NCBI RefSeq assembly: GCF_000018885.1
Contig: NC_010168.1
Coordinates: forward strand, 434,001-498,000
Direction of reading: 5' to 3'
Length of the DNA: 64,000 nt
Origin: Renibacterium salmoninarum ATCC 33209
Lineage (GTDB): Bacteria > Actinomycetota > Actinomycetes > Actinomycetales > Micrococcaceae
A program made the translations under genes and the position numbers. This document shows positions 18,051-28,374 of the stretch, piece after piece (position 1 is the first letter of the stretch; each line of letters begins with the position of its first letter). Below the pieces are notes generated by a model. That model saw only the letters and a list, made by a program, of their open reading frames with translations, was not told the DNA's origin and did no database searches.

Positions 18051-18456
18051 TCATGAGACGGCTGCTCGAACGTTTTTGTCTTGCGAAAGGCCAACGCCCA
18101 GCAGGATGACCGCACTAGCTAAGGTGCAAGACATTGTCTGCGCCGTTGAGCGCAATGATGTTCAACGAGCTAGTCAAAATAAAGAGCCCGACAATGCCAA
18201 CCAAAAGGTATACCGCGCCGACGGCGACGTTAACGCCCTTAGCCGCGGTGGTCGAGGACAGCCCGGCCAGCAACAGTGCCGCACCGATAGCAAGGTGAAT
18301 AACATTATGTAGCGGGTTGACCGCAAAGATGATGAGGTTATTTCCTTTAGTCCCGGCAAAGCCGATGCCAGAAGTGACAAAGAACCCCAAAATGCCTACC
18401 AAAAGGTAAACAGCGCCAAATATTGTGGCTAGAAGCCGATTGGGTGACGTTCGCAT
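18051..18456 (-). pseudogene. DUF4383 membrane protein with a frameshifted C terminus
   Basis: The first 113 codons (18456-18118) encode three helices of the DUF4383 family, with HNVIHLAIGAALLLAG and NGADNVLHLS. A TAG then stops it at 18117-18115. The expected fourth segment, SAVILLGVGLSQDKNVRAAVS, is present one base out of frame and ends at 18051. A single indel near 18118 explains this. DUF4383 proteins have no known function. Much of the fold remains, so residual function is possible. Confidence 0.75.
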
Positions 18457-18595
18457 GTGCAGAGCCTTCCATCAATTGGGCGCCTCCCCAGGGCGTCCGG
18501 CGACGTTCAAGAGCATCTTTTGACGCTCCCAAAAGGCATTCGAAACTTCAGCTCTGCTGGATAGCCCCAAGCTCAAAATTGTCTGTGAAAACGGA

Positions 18596-19081
18596 CTATG
18601 CGTCGTACGAATTGGAGCTGGGGTCTCGCTCCAACAGCGGCTCTACCCGAAACGGAACCATCTCGTTCATAGCCAATGAGGTATCGGTCCGTTCTACGCC
18701 GTCGCAGGCCAAGATCTTGCCATTTATCCGGAAAAGATCCTCCGCACCCTTAGAAACGACTTTTACTAAGAGGTCTGCTTGTCCGGTGAGGCCGTGCGCC
18801 TCAATCACTTCCGGTATTTCGGCCAAAGCTATTGCCAGCGCTTCCAGTTTTTGCTGTTGCGCATGGACAGAAATAAACGCGGTCAAGGGGTAACCCAAAG
18901 CGGCCGGATTGATTCGGCGTTCGAAGGGTAAGAAGACCTGTTTCTTCTCTAAAGCGGCCATTCGCGCCTGCACGGTATTGCGGGATAGGCCGAGTTTTTG
19001 CGCTAGGGCTACAACCGTCCGTAGTGAATCGGTTGCCATCGCCGTAAGCAGTCGAAGATCGGTACTGTCTAAGGGTTGCAT
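18596..19081 (-). CDS. Lrp/AsnC-family regulator of the bkd cluster
   Basis: The start is taken at ATG 19081 (MQPLDSTDLRLLTAM), giving about 161 residues; an upstream in-frame start at 19114 exists. The N-terminal AsnC helix-turn-helix includes TVVALAQKLGLSRNTVQARM, and the C-terminal RAM domain contains GLTGQADLLVKVVSKGAEDL. Lrp-type regulators sense amino acids and commonly lie divergent from branched-chain keto acid dehydrogenase genes (BkdR), exactly as here. Branched-chain amino acids are the likely effectors. Confidence 0.88.
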   Translation of the reverse strand: MQPLDSTDLRLLTAMATDSLRTVVALAQKLGLSRNTVQARMAALEKKQVFLPFERRINPAALGYPLTAFISVHAQQQKLEALAIALAEIPEVIEAHGLTGQADLLVKVVSKGAEDLFRINGKILACDGVERTDTSLAMNEMVPFRVEPLLERDPSSNSYDA

Positions 19082-19100
19082 AGTGCGCAAGGTTAGCACG

Positions 19101-19143
19101 CTCTGCCGAGCCAAAATAGAGCATAATGCTCAAGCCTCGGCGA
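19101..19143. promoter_or_regulatory. Nested palindromes between the Lrp gene and bkdA
   Basis: The palindrome GAGCATAATGCTC (19119-19131) is nested inside an imperfect outer repeat, CTCTGCCGAG (about 19101) against CTCGGCGAG (about 19136). It covers the -20 to -60 zone of the Lrp gene and lies about 200 bp before bkdA. Lrp proteins bind such repeats; assignment as the operator is inference. Confidence 0.45.
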
Positions 19144-19338
19144 GCCGGTTGTGCTCGATGTATCATGTGAGTATCGTCACAGTACAACCGGTCAAGGATG
19201 ATCGGTAGGGGAACGCGGCTGGAATCCGGTGGTTTTCCCCACACTTCACCGGCAGCTCATAACAGCTTCCGGCACCGGAATCGACCTAGCGGATCCCGTT
19301 CAAGACAAACGGCGGTTCGACGAGGAAAGAGGGCACCT

Positions 19339-20481
19339 ATGTCAGCCGAAGCCCACGCTTCGCCCAGTGATGCCGGCCTGAGCGGTCTTGCCGGCGGTGG
19401 AACACCGCCAGACGAGAATTTCATTCAACTGGTCAACGCCAACGGTGAACGGGTAGCAAACCCGGAGTACGACCGTTGGGTTGCCGATGTGACTGATGAG
19501 GACTTGGCCTCGCTTTATGAGGACATGATCGTCATTCGAAGGATTGACACTGAAGCCACTGCTTTGCAGCGTCAAGGTGAGTTGGCGCTCTGGGCGCCGT
19601 TACTAGGCCAAGAAGCAGCCCAAATTGGCTCTGGACGAGCACTTGAGAAAGACGATTTTGTCTTTCCTAGTTACCGCGAAAACGGTGTCGCTTATGTTCG
19701 CGGGATTAACTTGGTCAACTCCTTGCGAATCTGGCGCGGTAACACGCACGGTGGCTGGGACCCCTACGAATTCAATATGGCGACGCCGCAAATCATCATC
19801 GGCGCGCAGACCCTGCACGCCACTGGCTATGCAATGGGTGTAGTGAACGACGGTGCAGACTCCGCAGTGATCACGTACTTCGGTGATGGTGCGACAAGTC
19901 AGGGCGATGTGAATGAGGCAATGATCTTTGCCGCCTCGTTCCAAGCTCCAGTGGTGTTTTTCTGCCAGAACAACCACTGGGCTATTTCTGAGCCGGTTGG
20001 CTTGCAGGCACATAAGGCCATCGCTGACCGGGCCCCGGGATTCGGTATTCCGTCAATGCGAGTGGACGGAAATGATGTGCTCGCGGTATTGGCTGCGACC
20101 AGAGTTGCGCTTGATCGAGCCCGCAGTGGCGGCGGACCCAGCTTTATTGAAGCGGTCACGTACCGAATGGGCCCGCACACCACCGCTGATGACCCTACGC
20201 GGTATCGCGATGCAAACGAGTTAGAAGACTGGGCAGCAAAAGATCCGATTGCTCGGCTCGCCGCGCTTTTGGACTCAAAAGGCTTGCTTACCGACGAGCT
20301 CAAGGCAGGCGTTACGGCCAAGTCTGACGAGGTCGCTAAGGAATTGCGGGCCAACACGATCAATCTGCCGGAACCGGAAGTAATGGACGTTTTCAACAAC
20401 GTCTACAGCGAACCGAATTCAGCGCTCGAACGGCAAAAAGACCACTATGAGCGTTATTTGACCAGCTTCGGAGCAAACTGA
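19339..20481 (+). CDS. bkdA: 2-oxo acid dehydrogenase E1 alpha (branched-chain type)
   Basis: E1 alpha binds thiamine diphosphate and, with E1 beta, decarboxylates branched-chain 2-oxo acids from Val, Leu and Ile. The 380-residue protein carries the ThDP/Mg motif GDGATSQGDVNEAMIFAASF through NNHWAIS (about residues 175-215) and the phosphorylation-loop-like segment YRMGPHTTADDPTRYR. ATG 19339 is chosen, with GAAAGAGGG upstream; an open frame runs further 5' but lacks a conserved sequence. The stop overlaps the next ATG by one base. Divergence from an Lrp gene and synteny with M. tuberculosis bkdABC favour the branched-chain rather than pyruvate substrate. Confidence 0.88.
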   Translation: MSAEAHASPSDAGLSGLAGGGTPPDENFIQLVNANGERVANPEYDRWVADVTDEDLASLYEDMIVIRRIDTEATALQRQGELALWAPLLGQEAAQIGSGRALEKDDFVFPSYRENGVAYVRGINLVNSLRIWRGNTHGGWDPYEFNMATPQIIIGAQTLHATGYAMGVVNDGADSAVITYFGDGATSQGDVNEAMIFAASFQAPVVFFCQNNHWAISEPVGLQAHKAIADRAPGFGIPSMRVDGNDVLAVLAATRVALDRARSGGGPSFIEAVTYRMGPHTTADDPTRYRDANELEDWAAKDPIARLAALLDSKGLLTDELKAGVTAKSDEVAKELRANTINLPEPEVMDVFNNVYSEPNSALERQKDHYERYLTSFGAN

Positions 20482-21491
20482 TGACTCAAATGACATTTGG
20501 CCGTGCAATCAATGCGGGCCTGCGCAAAGCTATGGAGCATGACCCCAAGGTTCTTTTGATGGGGGAGGACATCGGTAAACTCGGCGGCGTTTTCCGCATT
20601 ACTGATGGACTGCAGAAAGATTTTGGCGCGCATCGGGTGATTGACACTCCGCTTGCCGAGGCAGGCATTATGGGCACCGCCGTCGGACTGGCCTTCCGTG
20701 GCTACCGTCCAGTGGTAGAGATTCAATTCGATGGCTTCATCTACCCAGCCTTCGATCAGATCGTTTGCCAGGTAGCTAAGCTGCATTACCGCACCCAAGG
20801 CAACGTCAAAATGCCCATCACCATCCGCGTGCCATTTGGTGGCGGTATTGGTTCGCCTGAACATCACTCGGAGTCACCCGAAGCGTACTTCACGCACACT
20901 TCTGGGCTGCGTGTGATTAGCGTTTCGAATCCGCAAGATGCGTATACGATGATCCAACAGGCAATCGCCAGCGATGACCCGGTGCTCTATTTTGAACCGA
21001 AACGTCGTTACCACTCCAAGGGCGAGGTCGATGAAAGCCTTGATTTAGCTTCGGCTCCGGCAATGGGTAGCGCTCAAATTGTCAATCCGGGTAGTGACGT
21101 TACTTTGGTGACTTATGGTCCACTGGTGGCCACAGCTAAGGATGTAGCGTTGGCTGCAGCAGATGAAGGCATTTCGATTGAGGTCATTGATCTTCGCTCG
21201 CTTTCGCCGATCGACTTCGCTCCAGTAGAAGCTTCGGTGCGCAAAACTGGCCGGTTAGTGATTACGCATGAGGCTGGCCAGACTGGCAGTCTGGGTGCGG
21301 AATTGGCCGCGAGTATCACCGAGCGTTGCTTTAACTACCTTGAAACTGCACCAGTCCGGGTGACAGGGTTCGACGTCCCGTACCCGCCGTCGAAAATGGA
21401 AAAACACCACATTCCCGACTTAGATCGGATTTTGGACGGCGTGGACCGCGCACTCGGCAGGCACAATTCGCTCAGCGGCTTGGAAGGTTAG
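20481..21491 (+). CDS. bkdB: 2-oxo acid dehydrogenase E1 beta (branched-chain type)
   Basis: E1 beta completes the active site of the decarboxylase component. The 336 residues match the transketolase-like family: [58 protein letters not shown] and [12 protein letters not shown]. Its ATG overlaps the bkdA stop, so synthesis is coupled. It is about as long as other bacterial BkdB proteins. A paralogue lies at 41725-42699. Confidence 0.9.
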   Translation: MTQMTFGRAINAGLRKAMEHDPKVLLMGEDIGKLGGVFRITDGLQKDFGAHRVIDTPLAEAGIMGTAVGLAFRGYRPVVEIQFDGFIYPAFDQIVCQVAKLHYRTQGNVKMPITIRVPFGGGIGSPEHHSESPEAYFTHTSGLRVISVSNPQDAYTMIQQAIASDDPVLYFEPKRRYHSKGEVDESLDLASAPAMGSAQIVNPGSDVTLVTYGPLVATAKDVALAAADEGISIEVIDLRSLSPIDFAPVEASVRKTGRLVITHEAGQTGSLGAELAASITERCFNYLETAPVRVTGFDVPYPPSKMEKHHIPDLDRILDGVDRALGRHNSLSGLEG

Positions 21492-21500
21492 TCAGTAGCC

Positions 21501-22835
21501 ATGATCAAAGTATTCGAACTCCCCGATTTGGGTGAAGGCCTCACCGAATCGGAAATCGTATCGTGGAAGGTCGCGGTAGGAGATGCTGTGACACTCAACC
21601 AGGTGATTGCCGAGGTTGAGACCGCAAAAGCAGTAGTCGAGTTGCCTTCACCTTACGAAGGAATCATTTCGCAACTGCACGAACAGCCCGGCACCGTGGT
21701 CGATGTGGGTAAACCCATCGTTTCCTTTGAACTGCCAGGCTCCGACGACGCCCCGGCCGACGACGCACCCAAGCGGGTGCCGACGTTGGTTGGTTACGGT
21801 GCCGAGCCGGATAAGGGCGGCCGGCCAGCGCGCCGTGCGCGAGCAAACTCTGTTGTGGCACCAGTTGCCGCACCAGAGGCCGAACCCGCACCAGTGGTAG
21901 AAGCAGCAGTTGTGCAAGCAGTCGCCCTGGTTGAACGACCGCGCTCAACGCCACCGGTGCGCAAGTTGGCTCGGGATCTAGGTATCGATCTGACTGCGAT
22001 TCCCGGAACTGGGTTGAATGGTTTGATCACTCGCGAAGACGTGCAGGTTGCCAGCTCGGCGGGTGCAGTTGCGCCAGTTGCCTCCGCGGCATCCGGCACG
22101 CTGGCCTCAGCCACACTGCTCAAGGCTCAAGGTGAGCGTGAAGTGCGCACGCCGATCAAGGGAGTGCGGAAGTTCACGGCGGCCGCGATGGTCTCTAGTG
22201 CTTTCACCGCACCCCATGTCAATGAATTCCTGACGGTCGATGTCACGCCGACAATGGAACTTTTGGCCAAGCTCAAGGCAAGCCGAGCGTTTGCCGGCCT
22301 CAAGCTCACACCGCTGACGATTGTGGCCAAAGCCTTGTGCATTGCCGTCGGACGAAATCCATCGTTAAACTCGCGCTGGGATGAGGCGAACCAAGAGATC
22401 GTCACGATGAGCTACGTGAACTTGGGCATCGCGGCGGCAACGCCTCGTGGCCTAACCGTACCGAATATCAAAGATGCTGAAGCTAAGACGTTGGTTGAGG
22501 TGGCGCAAGCGCTCGCTGAGTTGACCGATACTGCTCGGGCTGGAAAGACCACGCCGGAAAGTTTGTCTGGTGGCACGATTTCCATTACCAATATTGGTGT
22601 CTTTGGCATCGATGCGGGTACGCCGATCTTGAACCCGGGCGAAGCGGGCATCTTGGCTATCGGCTCGGTACGCAAGCAACCCTGGGCCTACCAGGATGAA
22701 GTTGCTTTGCGCCAGGTGATGACGCTCAGTTTGTCCTTTGACCACCGTTTGGTTGACGGCGAACAGGGTTCGAAATTCTTGGCTGATATTGGCACCATTT
22801 TGTCTGACCCAGGCATGCTCATCACGATGATCTAG
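21501..22835 (+). CDS. bkdC: Dihydrolipoyl acyltransferase E2 (branched-chain type)
   Basis: E2 forms the core of the complex and passes the acyl group from lipoyl-lysine to CoA. Domains in order: one lipoyl domain (residues 3-77, lipoyl Lys in EVETAKAVVELPSP), an Ala/Pro/Glu-rich linker, an E3-binding domain (about 152-187, TPPVRKLARDLGIDLTAIPG), and the acyltransferase domain ending with the active-site motif SFDHRLVDGEQ. It starts nine bases after bkdB. No E3 gene is nearby, so lipoamide dehydrogenase must come from elsewhere. Confidence 0.92.
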   Translation: MIKVFELPDLGEGLTESEIVSWKVAVGDAVTLNQVIAEVETAKAVVELPSPYEGIISQLHEQPGTVVDVGKPIVSFELPGSDDAPADDAPKRVPTLVGYGAEPDKGGRPARRARANSVVAPVAAPEAEPAPVVEAAVVQAVALVERPRSTPPVRKLARDLGIDLTAIPGTGLNGLITREDVQVASSAGAVAPVASAASGTLASATLLKAQGEREVRTPIKGVRKFTAAAMVSSAFTAPHVNEFLTVDVTPTMELLAKLKASRAFAGLKLTPLTIVAKALCIAVGRNPSLNSRWDEANQEIVTMSYVNLGIAAATPRGLTVPNIKDAEAKTLVEVAQALAELTDTARAGKTTPESLSGGTISITNIGVFGIDAGTPILNPGEAGILAIGSVRKQPWAYQDEVALRQVMTLSLSFDHRLVDGEQGSKFLADIGTILSDPGMLITMI

Positions 22836-22853
22836 GCCGGAATTTTGACTGCT

Positions 22854-23486
22854 TTACGGCAATAGGCCGGCGAGCGCCATTCGTTCAAGGATTGGTCGTG
22901 CTACTTTGGCTGGCGCGATCTTGCCTGAACGGCTGTACGAGCGCAACGAATGCGGCGTTGAGTTGATGAGGCCAAAGGCTGCGTGTGCTTGAACCCGAAG
23001 TTCAAGAGTGTCCGCCCTCGGATACAGCTGGCTCAACACTTGTACCCATAACTGCACGTATTCGCGCTGCAGGGTTCGTACGGCGTGCCGGTCGTCGTCG
23101 TTCATACTGGCTAAGTCGCGGTCTTGGACTCGAATGATGTCGGCATTGCCCAGTGCGAATTCCACATGAAAGGCGACCAATTTACGGATGGTCGTTTCGG
23201 GGTCAGCGTTGTCCATGGCGACAGCGCGACCGCCGGTCAAAAGGTCTTCGCTAACTCCCATGAGCAAGGCTGCGAGCACTGCTTGTTTGCCGCTGAAGTG
23301 TCGGTAAACCGCGGGTCCGCTGACGCCGGCAGCAGCACCGAGCTCTTCAATTGATACACCGTTAAAACCACGTTGGGCATAAAGCTCGGCAGCCGCATCC
23401 AAAAGTGCTTGCTTACGACTAGCCTTCGCCAAACTGCGCTGGGTCGGTTCAGTCTCTTGGAGCGGCTCGGGCTCGAACGATTCCAT
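22854..23486 (-). CDS. TetR-family regulator, divergent from the leucine-catabolic operon
   Basis: The N-terminal HTH (about residues 20-65) reads LLDAAAELYAQRGFNGVSIE through VSGPAVYRHFSGKQAVLAAL. The ligand-binding half is alpha-helical. ATG 23486 is preferred over 23510/23513 because GGAGGG lies six bases upstream. It is transcribed away from the carboxylase genes and is the positional equivalent of the TetR gene Rv2506 in M. tuberculosis. The paired sites at 23515-23556 are its likely operators. Such regulators usually respond to acyl-CoA intermediates. Confidence 0.87.
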   Translation of the reverse strand: MESFEPEPLQETEPTQRSLAKASRKQALLDAAAELYAQRGFNGVSIEELGAAAGVSGPAVYRHFSGKQAVLAALLMGVSEDLLTGGRAVAMDNADPETTIRKLVAFHVEFALGNADIIRVQDRDLASMNDDDRHAVRTLQREYVQLWVQVLSQLYPRADTLELRVQAHAAFGLINSTPHSLRSYSRSGKIAPAKVARPILERMALAGLLP

Positions 23487-23514
23487 GCAAATTCCCTCCG
23501 TGGTGGACATCACA

Positions 23515-23556
23515 GTTAATAAAGACTAACCTAAATCTCAGTTAACGATCACTAAC
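23515..23556. promoter_or_regulatory. Two GTTA-N8-TAAC sites in the TetR/carboxylase divergent promoter
   Basis: The 16-mers at 23515-23530 and 23541-23556 both read GTTA, eight variable bases, TAAC. Their centres are 26 bp apart, and they lie between the divergent TetR gene and the carboxylase beta gene. This is the expected form of a TetR-dimer operator pair controlling both directions. Confidence 0.65.
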
Positions 23557-23588
23557 CCAACTCTTTTGAGTGGTTCGAGAGGGAGTCA

Positions 23589-25196
23589 ATGGAGACCTTG
23601 ACGACGTCGGCCGCGCCCGGCAGCGAAAGCTTTGTAGCGAATGACGCAGATCACCGCGCATTACTGGTGCAGCTGCGCGAAAAATTGGCGACGGCGGCAC
23701 TTGGCGGGCCAGAACGATCGCGGCAGCGCCATATTGACCGCGGCAAGTTGTTGCCTCGCGAGCGCATTGACCAGCTTCTTGACCAGGGCAGCCCCTTCTT
23801 GGAAATTGCGCCGCTCGCCGCCGATGGGCTCTATGACGACGAATGCCCTGGTGCGGGCGTTATTGCCGGTATTGGCTTGATTCATGGTCGCCAGGTAGTT
23901 GTGGTCTCCAACGACGCCACGGTTAAAGGTGGCACCTATTACTCCATGACCGTCAAAAAGCATTTGCGTGCTCAAGAAGTGGCTCTAGAGAACCGGCTGC
24001 CTTGTATCTACCTTGTTGACTCTGGCGGCGCGTTTTTGCCTAAGCAAGACGAAGTGTTCCCGGATAAAGAACACTTTGGCCGCATCTTTTACAACCAGGC
24101 CAAGATGTCCGCAGCCAAGATCCCGCAGATCGCTTCGGTTATGGGTTCTTGCACCGCTGGTGGCGCCTACGTGCCTGCCATGAGCGATGAGACGGTCATT
24201 GTGCGCAACCAAGGCACGATCTTCCTGGGCGGGCCACCGCTGGTCAAGGCGGCAATTGGCGAGATCGTTACCGCAGAAGAACTCGGCGGTGGTGAGTTGC
24301 ACTCACGTACCTCCGGAGTGACCGATCATCTGGCCGAAAATGATGAACACGCGCTGCAGATTATTCGTGACATCGTCTCGACGTTGCCCTTGCCCGAAGC
24401 GCCAGCGTGGGACACCGTGGCCACCCGTGAGCCGGTGGCGGATCCGGACGAACTTTATGGTGCCGTGCCAGTAGACGTGCAAGCACCCTATGACGCTCGC
24501 GAAATCATCGCTCGCATTGTGGATGCGAGCGAGTTCCACGAATTCAAAAAGAACTACGGAGCCACGCTGATCACTGGCTTTGCGCATATTCACGGCCACC
24601 CGGTAGGCATCATTGCCAATGACGGCGTGCTGTTTAGCGAATCGGCCCTCAAGGGTGCGCATTTTATTGAGCTCTGCGACCAACGTGGTATCCCGCTGCT
24701 GTTCTTGCAAAACATCAATGGCTTTATGGTCGGCCGCGATTACGAAGCTGGCGGCATTGCCAAAAACGGCGCCAAGATGGTCACCGCTGTTGCCTCCACC
24801 CGCGTACCCAAGCTGACCGTCGTCGTCGGTGGCTCGTTTGGCGCTGGTAACTACTCCATGTGCGGACGCGCCTATAGCCCGCGGTTCCTTTGGATGTGGC
24901 CGAACGCACGGATTTCGGTGATGGGCGGTGCGCAAGCATCCTCGGTGCTGGCCACGGTTCGCCGCGAGCAGCTTGAAGGTCGCGGCGAAGAGTGGTCGGT
25001 CGAAGCAGAAGACGAGTTCAAAGCTCCGATTAAGCAGCAATACGAGGCGGAAGGCAGCCCGTACTACTCAACTGCTCGATTGTGGGACGACGGCATCATC
25101 GACCCAGCAGATACCAGGGACATCGTGGGCATGGCGCTCCAAGTATGTTCGCAAAGCCTCTTGCCGGAGAGCTCCTTCGGCCTCTTCAGAATGTGA
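23589..25196 (+). CDS. accD1: Acyl-CoA carboxylase beta subunit, methylcrotonyl-CoA carboxylase-like
   Basis: This carboxyltransferase moves CO2 from biotin to an acyl-CoA. The 535-residue protein has the two crotonase-like halves of the family, with [20 protein letters not shown] and [15 protein letters not shown] for the acyl-CoA side and [20 protein letters not shown] plus [16 protein letters not shown] for the biotin side. Length and the neighbouring isovaleryl-type dehydrogenase fit 3-methylcrotonyl-CoA as substrate, as reported for M. tuberculosis AccD1. It is first in an operon with the biotin-carrying subunit 11 bp downstream. Confidence 0.88.
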   Translation: METLTTSAAPGSESFVANDADHRALLVQLREKLATAALGGPERSRQRHIDRGKLLPRERIDQLLDQGSPFLEIAPLAADGLYDDECPGAGVIAGIGLIHGRQVVVVSNDATVKGGTYYSMTVKKHLRAQEVALENRLPCIYLVDSGGAFLPKQDEVFPDKEHFGRIFYNQAKMSAAKIPQIASVMGSCTAGGAYVPAMSDETVIVRNQGTIFLGGPPLVKAAIGEIVTAEELGGGELHSRTSGVTDHLAENDEHALQIIRDIVSTLPLPEAPAWDTVATREPVADPDELYGAVPVDVQAPYDAREIIARIVDASEFHEFKKNYGATLITGFAHIHGHPVGIIANDGVLFSESALKGAHFIELCDQRGIPLLFLQNINGFMVGRDYEAGGIAKNGAKMVTAVASTRVPKLTVVVGGSFGAGNYSMCGRAYSPRFLWMWPNARISVMGGAQASSVLATVRREQLEGRGEEWSVEAEDEFKAPIKQQYEAEGSPYYSTARLWDDGIIDPADTRDIVGMALQVCSQSLLPESSFGLFRM

Positions 25197-25207
25197 TCGG
25201 GCGGAAA

Positions 25208-27190
25208 ATGACTGCGATGTTCCATACAGTTTTAGTTGCCAACCGCGGCGAGATCGCTTGCCGGGTAATCCGGACGCTCCGTAGCATGGGCATCCGCTCG
25301 GTGGCGGTATACAGCGATGCCGACGCCGGTGCCCGGCACGTGCAAGAAGCAGATACCGCAGTGCGGATTGGCCCCGCAGCGGCTGCTGAGAGTTATCTCA
25401 ATATCGAAGCGGTTCTGGAGGCCTGCCGAAAGTCCGGTGCTCGAGCAGTGCATCCTGGCTACGGCTTTCTCAGCGAGAATTTGGCGTTTGCCCAGGCGTT
25501 AGCAGCGGCGGGAATTACTTTTATTGGCCCGAACCTAGAAGCCCTGAATGTCATGGGTGACAAGATTCGGTCTAAAAACCATGTCCAAGAAAACCAGGTT
25601 CCGGTGGTCGCCGGTATCGCGGAGCCCGGTTTGTCCGATGCGGCGCTCATTGAAGCGGCGGGCAGCATCGGTTACCCGATTCTGATCAAGCCTTCGGCTG
25701 GCGGCGGCGGCAAGGGCATGCATTCGGTCTTCGACACCGCGGAATTACCCGAAACCTTGAAAACAGCTCGCCGGGTGGCTGCCTCAGCCTTTGGCGACGA
25801 CACGCTCTTTTTGGAGCGCTTAGTTGCCACGCCTCGCCACATTGAAGTGCAAATTCTGGGCGACAACTTTGGCCACGTGATCCACCTAGGCGAGCGCGAA
25901 TGCTCCCTGCAACGTCGGCACCAGAAAGTCATCGAAGAGGCGCCTTCCGCGTTATTGGATGCCGCCACCCGGGCCCGAATTGGCGAAGCGGCCTGCAATG
26001 CAGCGCGTAGCGTGAGCTATACTGGTGCCGGCACGGTGGAATTTTTGGTATCCGACGATGCACCGGATGAGTTCTTCTTCATGGAGATGAATACTCGACT
26101 GCAAGTTGAGCACCCAGTGACCGAAATGATCACTGGCTTGGACCTGGTCGAATGGCAGATCCGGATTGCTGCGGGGGAGCACCTAACGCTCAACCAAGAC
26201 GACATTGTGCTCACCGGGCACGCGATCGAAGCACGACTTTATGCTGAGAACCCGGAACAAGACTTTCTGCCAGAAACCGGAACCGTGCTTTCACTGGCCG
26301 AATCTGCACAGGCACGAAATGACTCGGCGCTGCTAGAAGGGCTGGAGATCAGCTCAAATTACGATCCGATGCTCGCGAAAGTGATTGCTTGGGCACCGGA
26401 CCGCGACGCCGCGCTGAGCAAGCTTGACGCAGCGCTTGCCGAAACTCTGGTTCTGGGTGTGAAGACCAACACCGAGTACTTAAGGCTTTTGATCAACGAC
26501 GCCGATGTCCGTGCCGGACGGCTAGACACTACGATGATCGAACGCAAGATGCCTGATTTCGTCTTCGCAGCACCGGGCGAGCTAGAGCTACAAGCCGCCG
26601 CGCAATTTTTTGCCGCTCAATTGATCACCGATTCCGTGTGGGGCTCAGCGAACAGCTGGCGGATGGGTGCCCACCGCCCGCTCAGTTTCTCAATAGTAAA
26701 CGGAAGAGAAAACCATCAAGTAACCGTTAGCGACGGCGCACTAGAAGTGCATGATGGTGAGTTGGCTTTGACCGCGGACGGCCTACGCACGCACTGGGAC
26801 TATGCGTTCGACCCGGCAACGGAAACTCTCTGGCTAGGCTCAGCCGGCGTCAGTTTTGCCTTGCGCAAACGCAGCCGACAGGAACTTGTCGAGGCCAAAA
26901 ACGCATCAATGGCTCGCGCTGAAGGCAGCGTAGACCCGGAGGCGCGCTCGCCGATGCCCGGCACCGTGGTCTCGGTATTGGTTGCCGACGGCGATGAAGT
27001 CACCGAAGGCCAGACGTTGCTCGCCGTCGAAGCGATGAAGATGGAACACCAACTCGTCGCGGCAGTAGCCGGCATCGTCAAGCTTTCCGTCAGCACCGGA
27101 AATCTGGTGAAAGCCAATCAAATCTTGGCTAGCATCCACCCACTTGAACAAAATCCAGCAGGATCAGCCCAGAACCAGGAGCAATCATGA
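25208..27190 (+). CDS. accA1: Acyl-CoA carboxylase alpha subunit (biotin carboxylase plus BCCP)
   Basis: The subunit carboxylates biotin with bicarbonate and ATP. Domains: biotin carboxylase ([47 protein letters not shown]) to about residue 445, a linker domain, and a C-terminal biotinyl domain with the biotin Lys in [11 protein letters not shown]. The open frame extends upstream into accD1, but conservation begins at MTAMFHTV, so ATG 25208 (GGGCGGA just upstream) is used. The final four bases overlap the next gene (ATGA). Its biotin need contrasts with the broken bioF nearby. Confidence 0.92.
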   Translation: MTAMFHTVLVANRGEIACRVIRTLRSMGIRSVAVYSDADAGARHVQEADTAVRIGPAAAAESYLNIEAVLEACRKSGARAVHPGYGFLSENLAFAQALAAAGITFIGPNLEALNVMGDKIRSKNHVQENQVPVVAGIAEPGLSDAALIEAAGSIGYPILIKPSAGGGGKGMHSVFDTAELPETLKTARRVAASAFGDDTLFLERLVATPRHIEVQILGDNFGHVIHLGERECSLQRRHQKVIEEAPSALLDAATRARIGEAACNAARSVSYTGAGTVEFLVSDDAPDEFFFMEMNTRLQVEHPVTEMITGLDLVEWQIRIAAGEHLTLNQDDIVLTGHAIEARLYAENPEQDFLPETGTVLSLAESAQARNDSALLEGLEISSNYDPMLAKVIAWAPDRDAALSKLDAALAETLVLGVKTNTEYLRLLINDADVRAGRLDTTMIERKMPDFVFAAPGELELQAAAQFFAAQLITDSVWGSANSWRMGAHRPLSFSIVNGRENHQVTVSDGALEVHDGELALTADGLRTHWDYAFDPATETLWLGSAGVSFALRKRSRQELVEAKNASMARAEGSVDPEARSPMPGTVVSVLVADGDEVTEGQTLLAVEAMKMEHQLVAAVAGIVKLSVSTGNLVKANQILASIHPLEQNPAGSAQNQEQS

Positions 27191-28359
27191 CCACTTCAGA
27201 CAGTTACGGACTGAGTGAGGACTACCAGGATCTCAGCGATACCGTGCGCGACTTCGCGGACGAAGTTGTTGCTCCAGTCTCGGCAAAGCACGATGAAGAG
27301 CACAGCTTCCCTTACGAAGTGGTCAAACAGATGGGCGAGATGGGCCTGTTCGGCTTGCCGTTCCCTGAAGAGCATGGCGGCATGGGCGGCGACTACTTTG
27401 CGTTGGCCTTAGCGCTCGAGCAATTGGGCCGAGTAGACCAGTCGGTGGCGATCACGCTGGAGGCCGGTGTCTCGCTCGGTGCGATGCCGATCCACCGCTT
27501 TGGCACGGAGGCGCAAAAAGAACAGTGGCTGCCAATGCTCGCCTCTGGTCAGGCACTCGCTGGCTTCGGCCTGACCGAGCCGGAAGCCGGCTCAGATGCT
27601 GGCGGTACCAAAACTAAGGCTCGCCTTGAAGATGGCAGCTGGATTATCAATGGCAACAAAGAATTCATCACTAACTCGGGAACCGATATCACCCGTCTGG
27701 TGACGGTGACCGCGGTGACAGGTGAGAGTACCCGGGCTGACGGCAGCATCAAAAAAGAGATCTCTACCATCTTGGTTCCCACCAACACTCAAGGATTCAA
27801 GGCAGAGAAGGCTTACAACAAAGTTGGCTGGAACGCCTCGGACACTCATCCGTTGACGCTGGCTGACGTTCGAGTTCCAGAGGCGAATCTGCTGGGCGTT
27901 GAAGGTCGCGGTTATGCCAACTTCCTCTCCATTCTGGATGAGGGCCGGATCGCGATTGCCGCTTTAGCCACCGGCGCGGCGCAAGGTTGCGTTGATGAAT
28001 CGGTGCGCTACGCCAAAGAGCGGATGGCCTTCGGCAACAACATCGGCAAATACCAGGCTATCCAGTTCAAGATCGCCAGGATGGCCGCCCGTGCGCACAC
28101 TGCCCGCCTGGCCTATTACGATGCCGCAGCCCGGATGCAGGCCGGCAAATCGTTCAAAACCGAAGCCGCTATCGCAAAGATGATTGCTGGTGAGGCAGCG
28201 ATGGACAACGCGCGTGATGCCACCCAGGTTTTCGGCGGATACGGCTTTATGAATGAGTTCCGAGTCTCGCGCCATTACCGCGACTCTAAGATACTTGAAG
28301 TGGGCGAAGGCACCACCGAAGTTCAGCTCATGCTCATCGCCCGCGATTTAGGTTTGTAG
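27187..28359 (+). CDS. Acyl-CoA dehydrogenase, isovaleryl/branched-chain type
   Basis: This FAD enzyme most likely oxidises isovaleryl-CoA to 3-methylcrotonyl-CoA, feeding the carboxylase encoded just upstream. The 390 residues show the family order: N-terminal helices ([20 protein letters not shown]), FAD contact [17 protein letters not shown]-terminal [20 protein letters not shown] with the [10 protein letters not shown] end. The M. tuberculosis positional equivalent is FadE19. It overlaps accA1 by four bases and precedes scoA by 15 bp, so it is part of the operon. Confidence 0.87.
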   Translation: MTTSDSYGLSEDYQDLSDTVRDFADEVVAPVSAKHDEEHSFPYEVVKQMGEMGLFGLPFPEEHGGMGGDYFALALALEQLGRVDQSVAITLEAGVSLGAMPIHRFGTEAQKEQWLPMLASGQALAGFGLTEPEAGSDAGGTKTKARLEDGSWIINGNKEFITNSGTDITRLVTVTAVTGESTRADGSIKKEISTILVPTNTQGFKAEKAYNKVGWNASDTHPLTLADVRVPEANLLGVEGRGYANFLSILDEGRIAIAALATGAAQGCVDESVRYAKERMAFGNNIGKYQAIQFKIARMAARAHTARLAYYDAAARMQAGKSFKTEAAIAKMIAGEAAMDNARDATQVFGGYGFMNEFRVSRHYRDSKILEVGEGTTEVQLMLIARDLGL

Positions 28360-28374
28360 AACAGGGGAGCAAAG

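Noticed and set aside
24303..25040. 245-codon minus-strand frame inside the carboxylase beta gene
   Set aside because: It is a shadow frame; the plus strand encodes a full, conserved carboxyltransferase.
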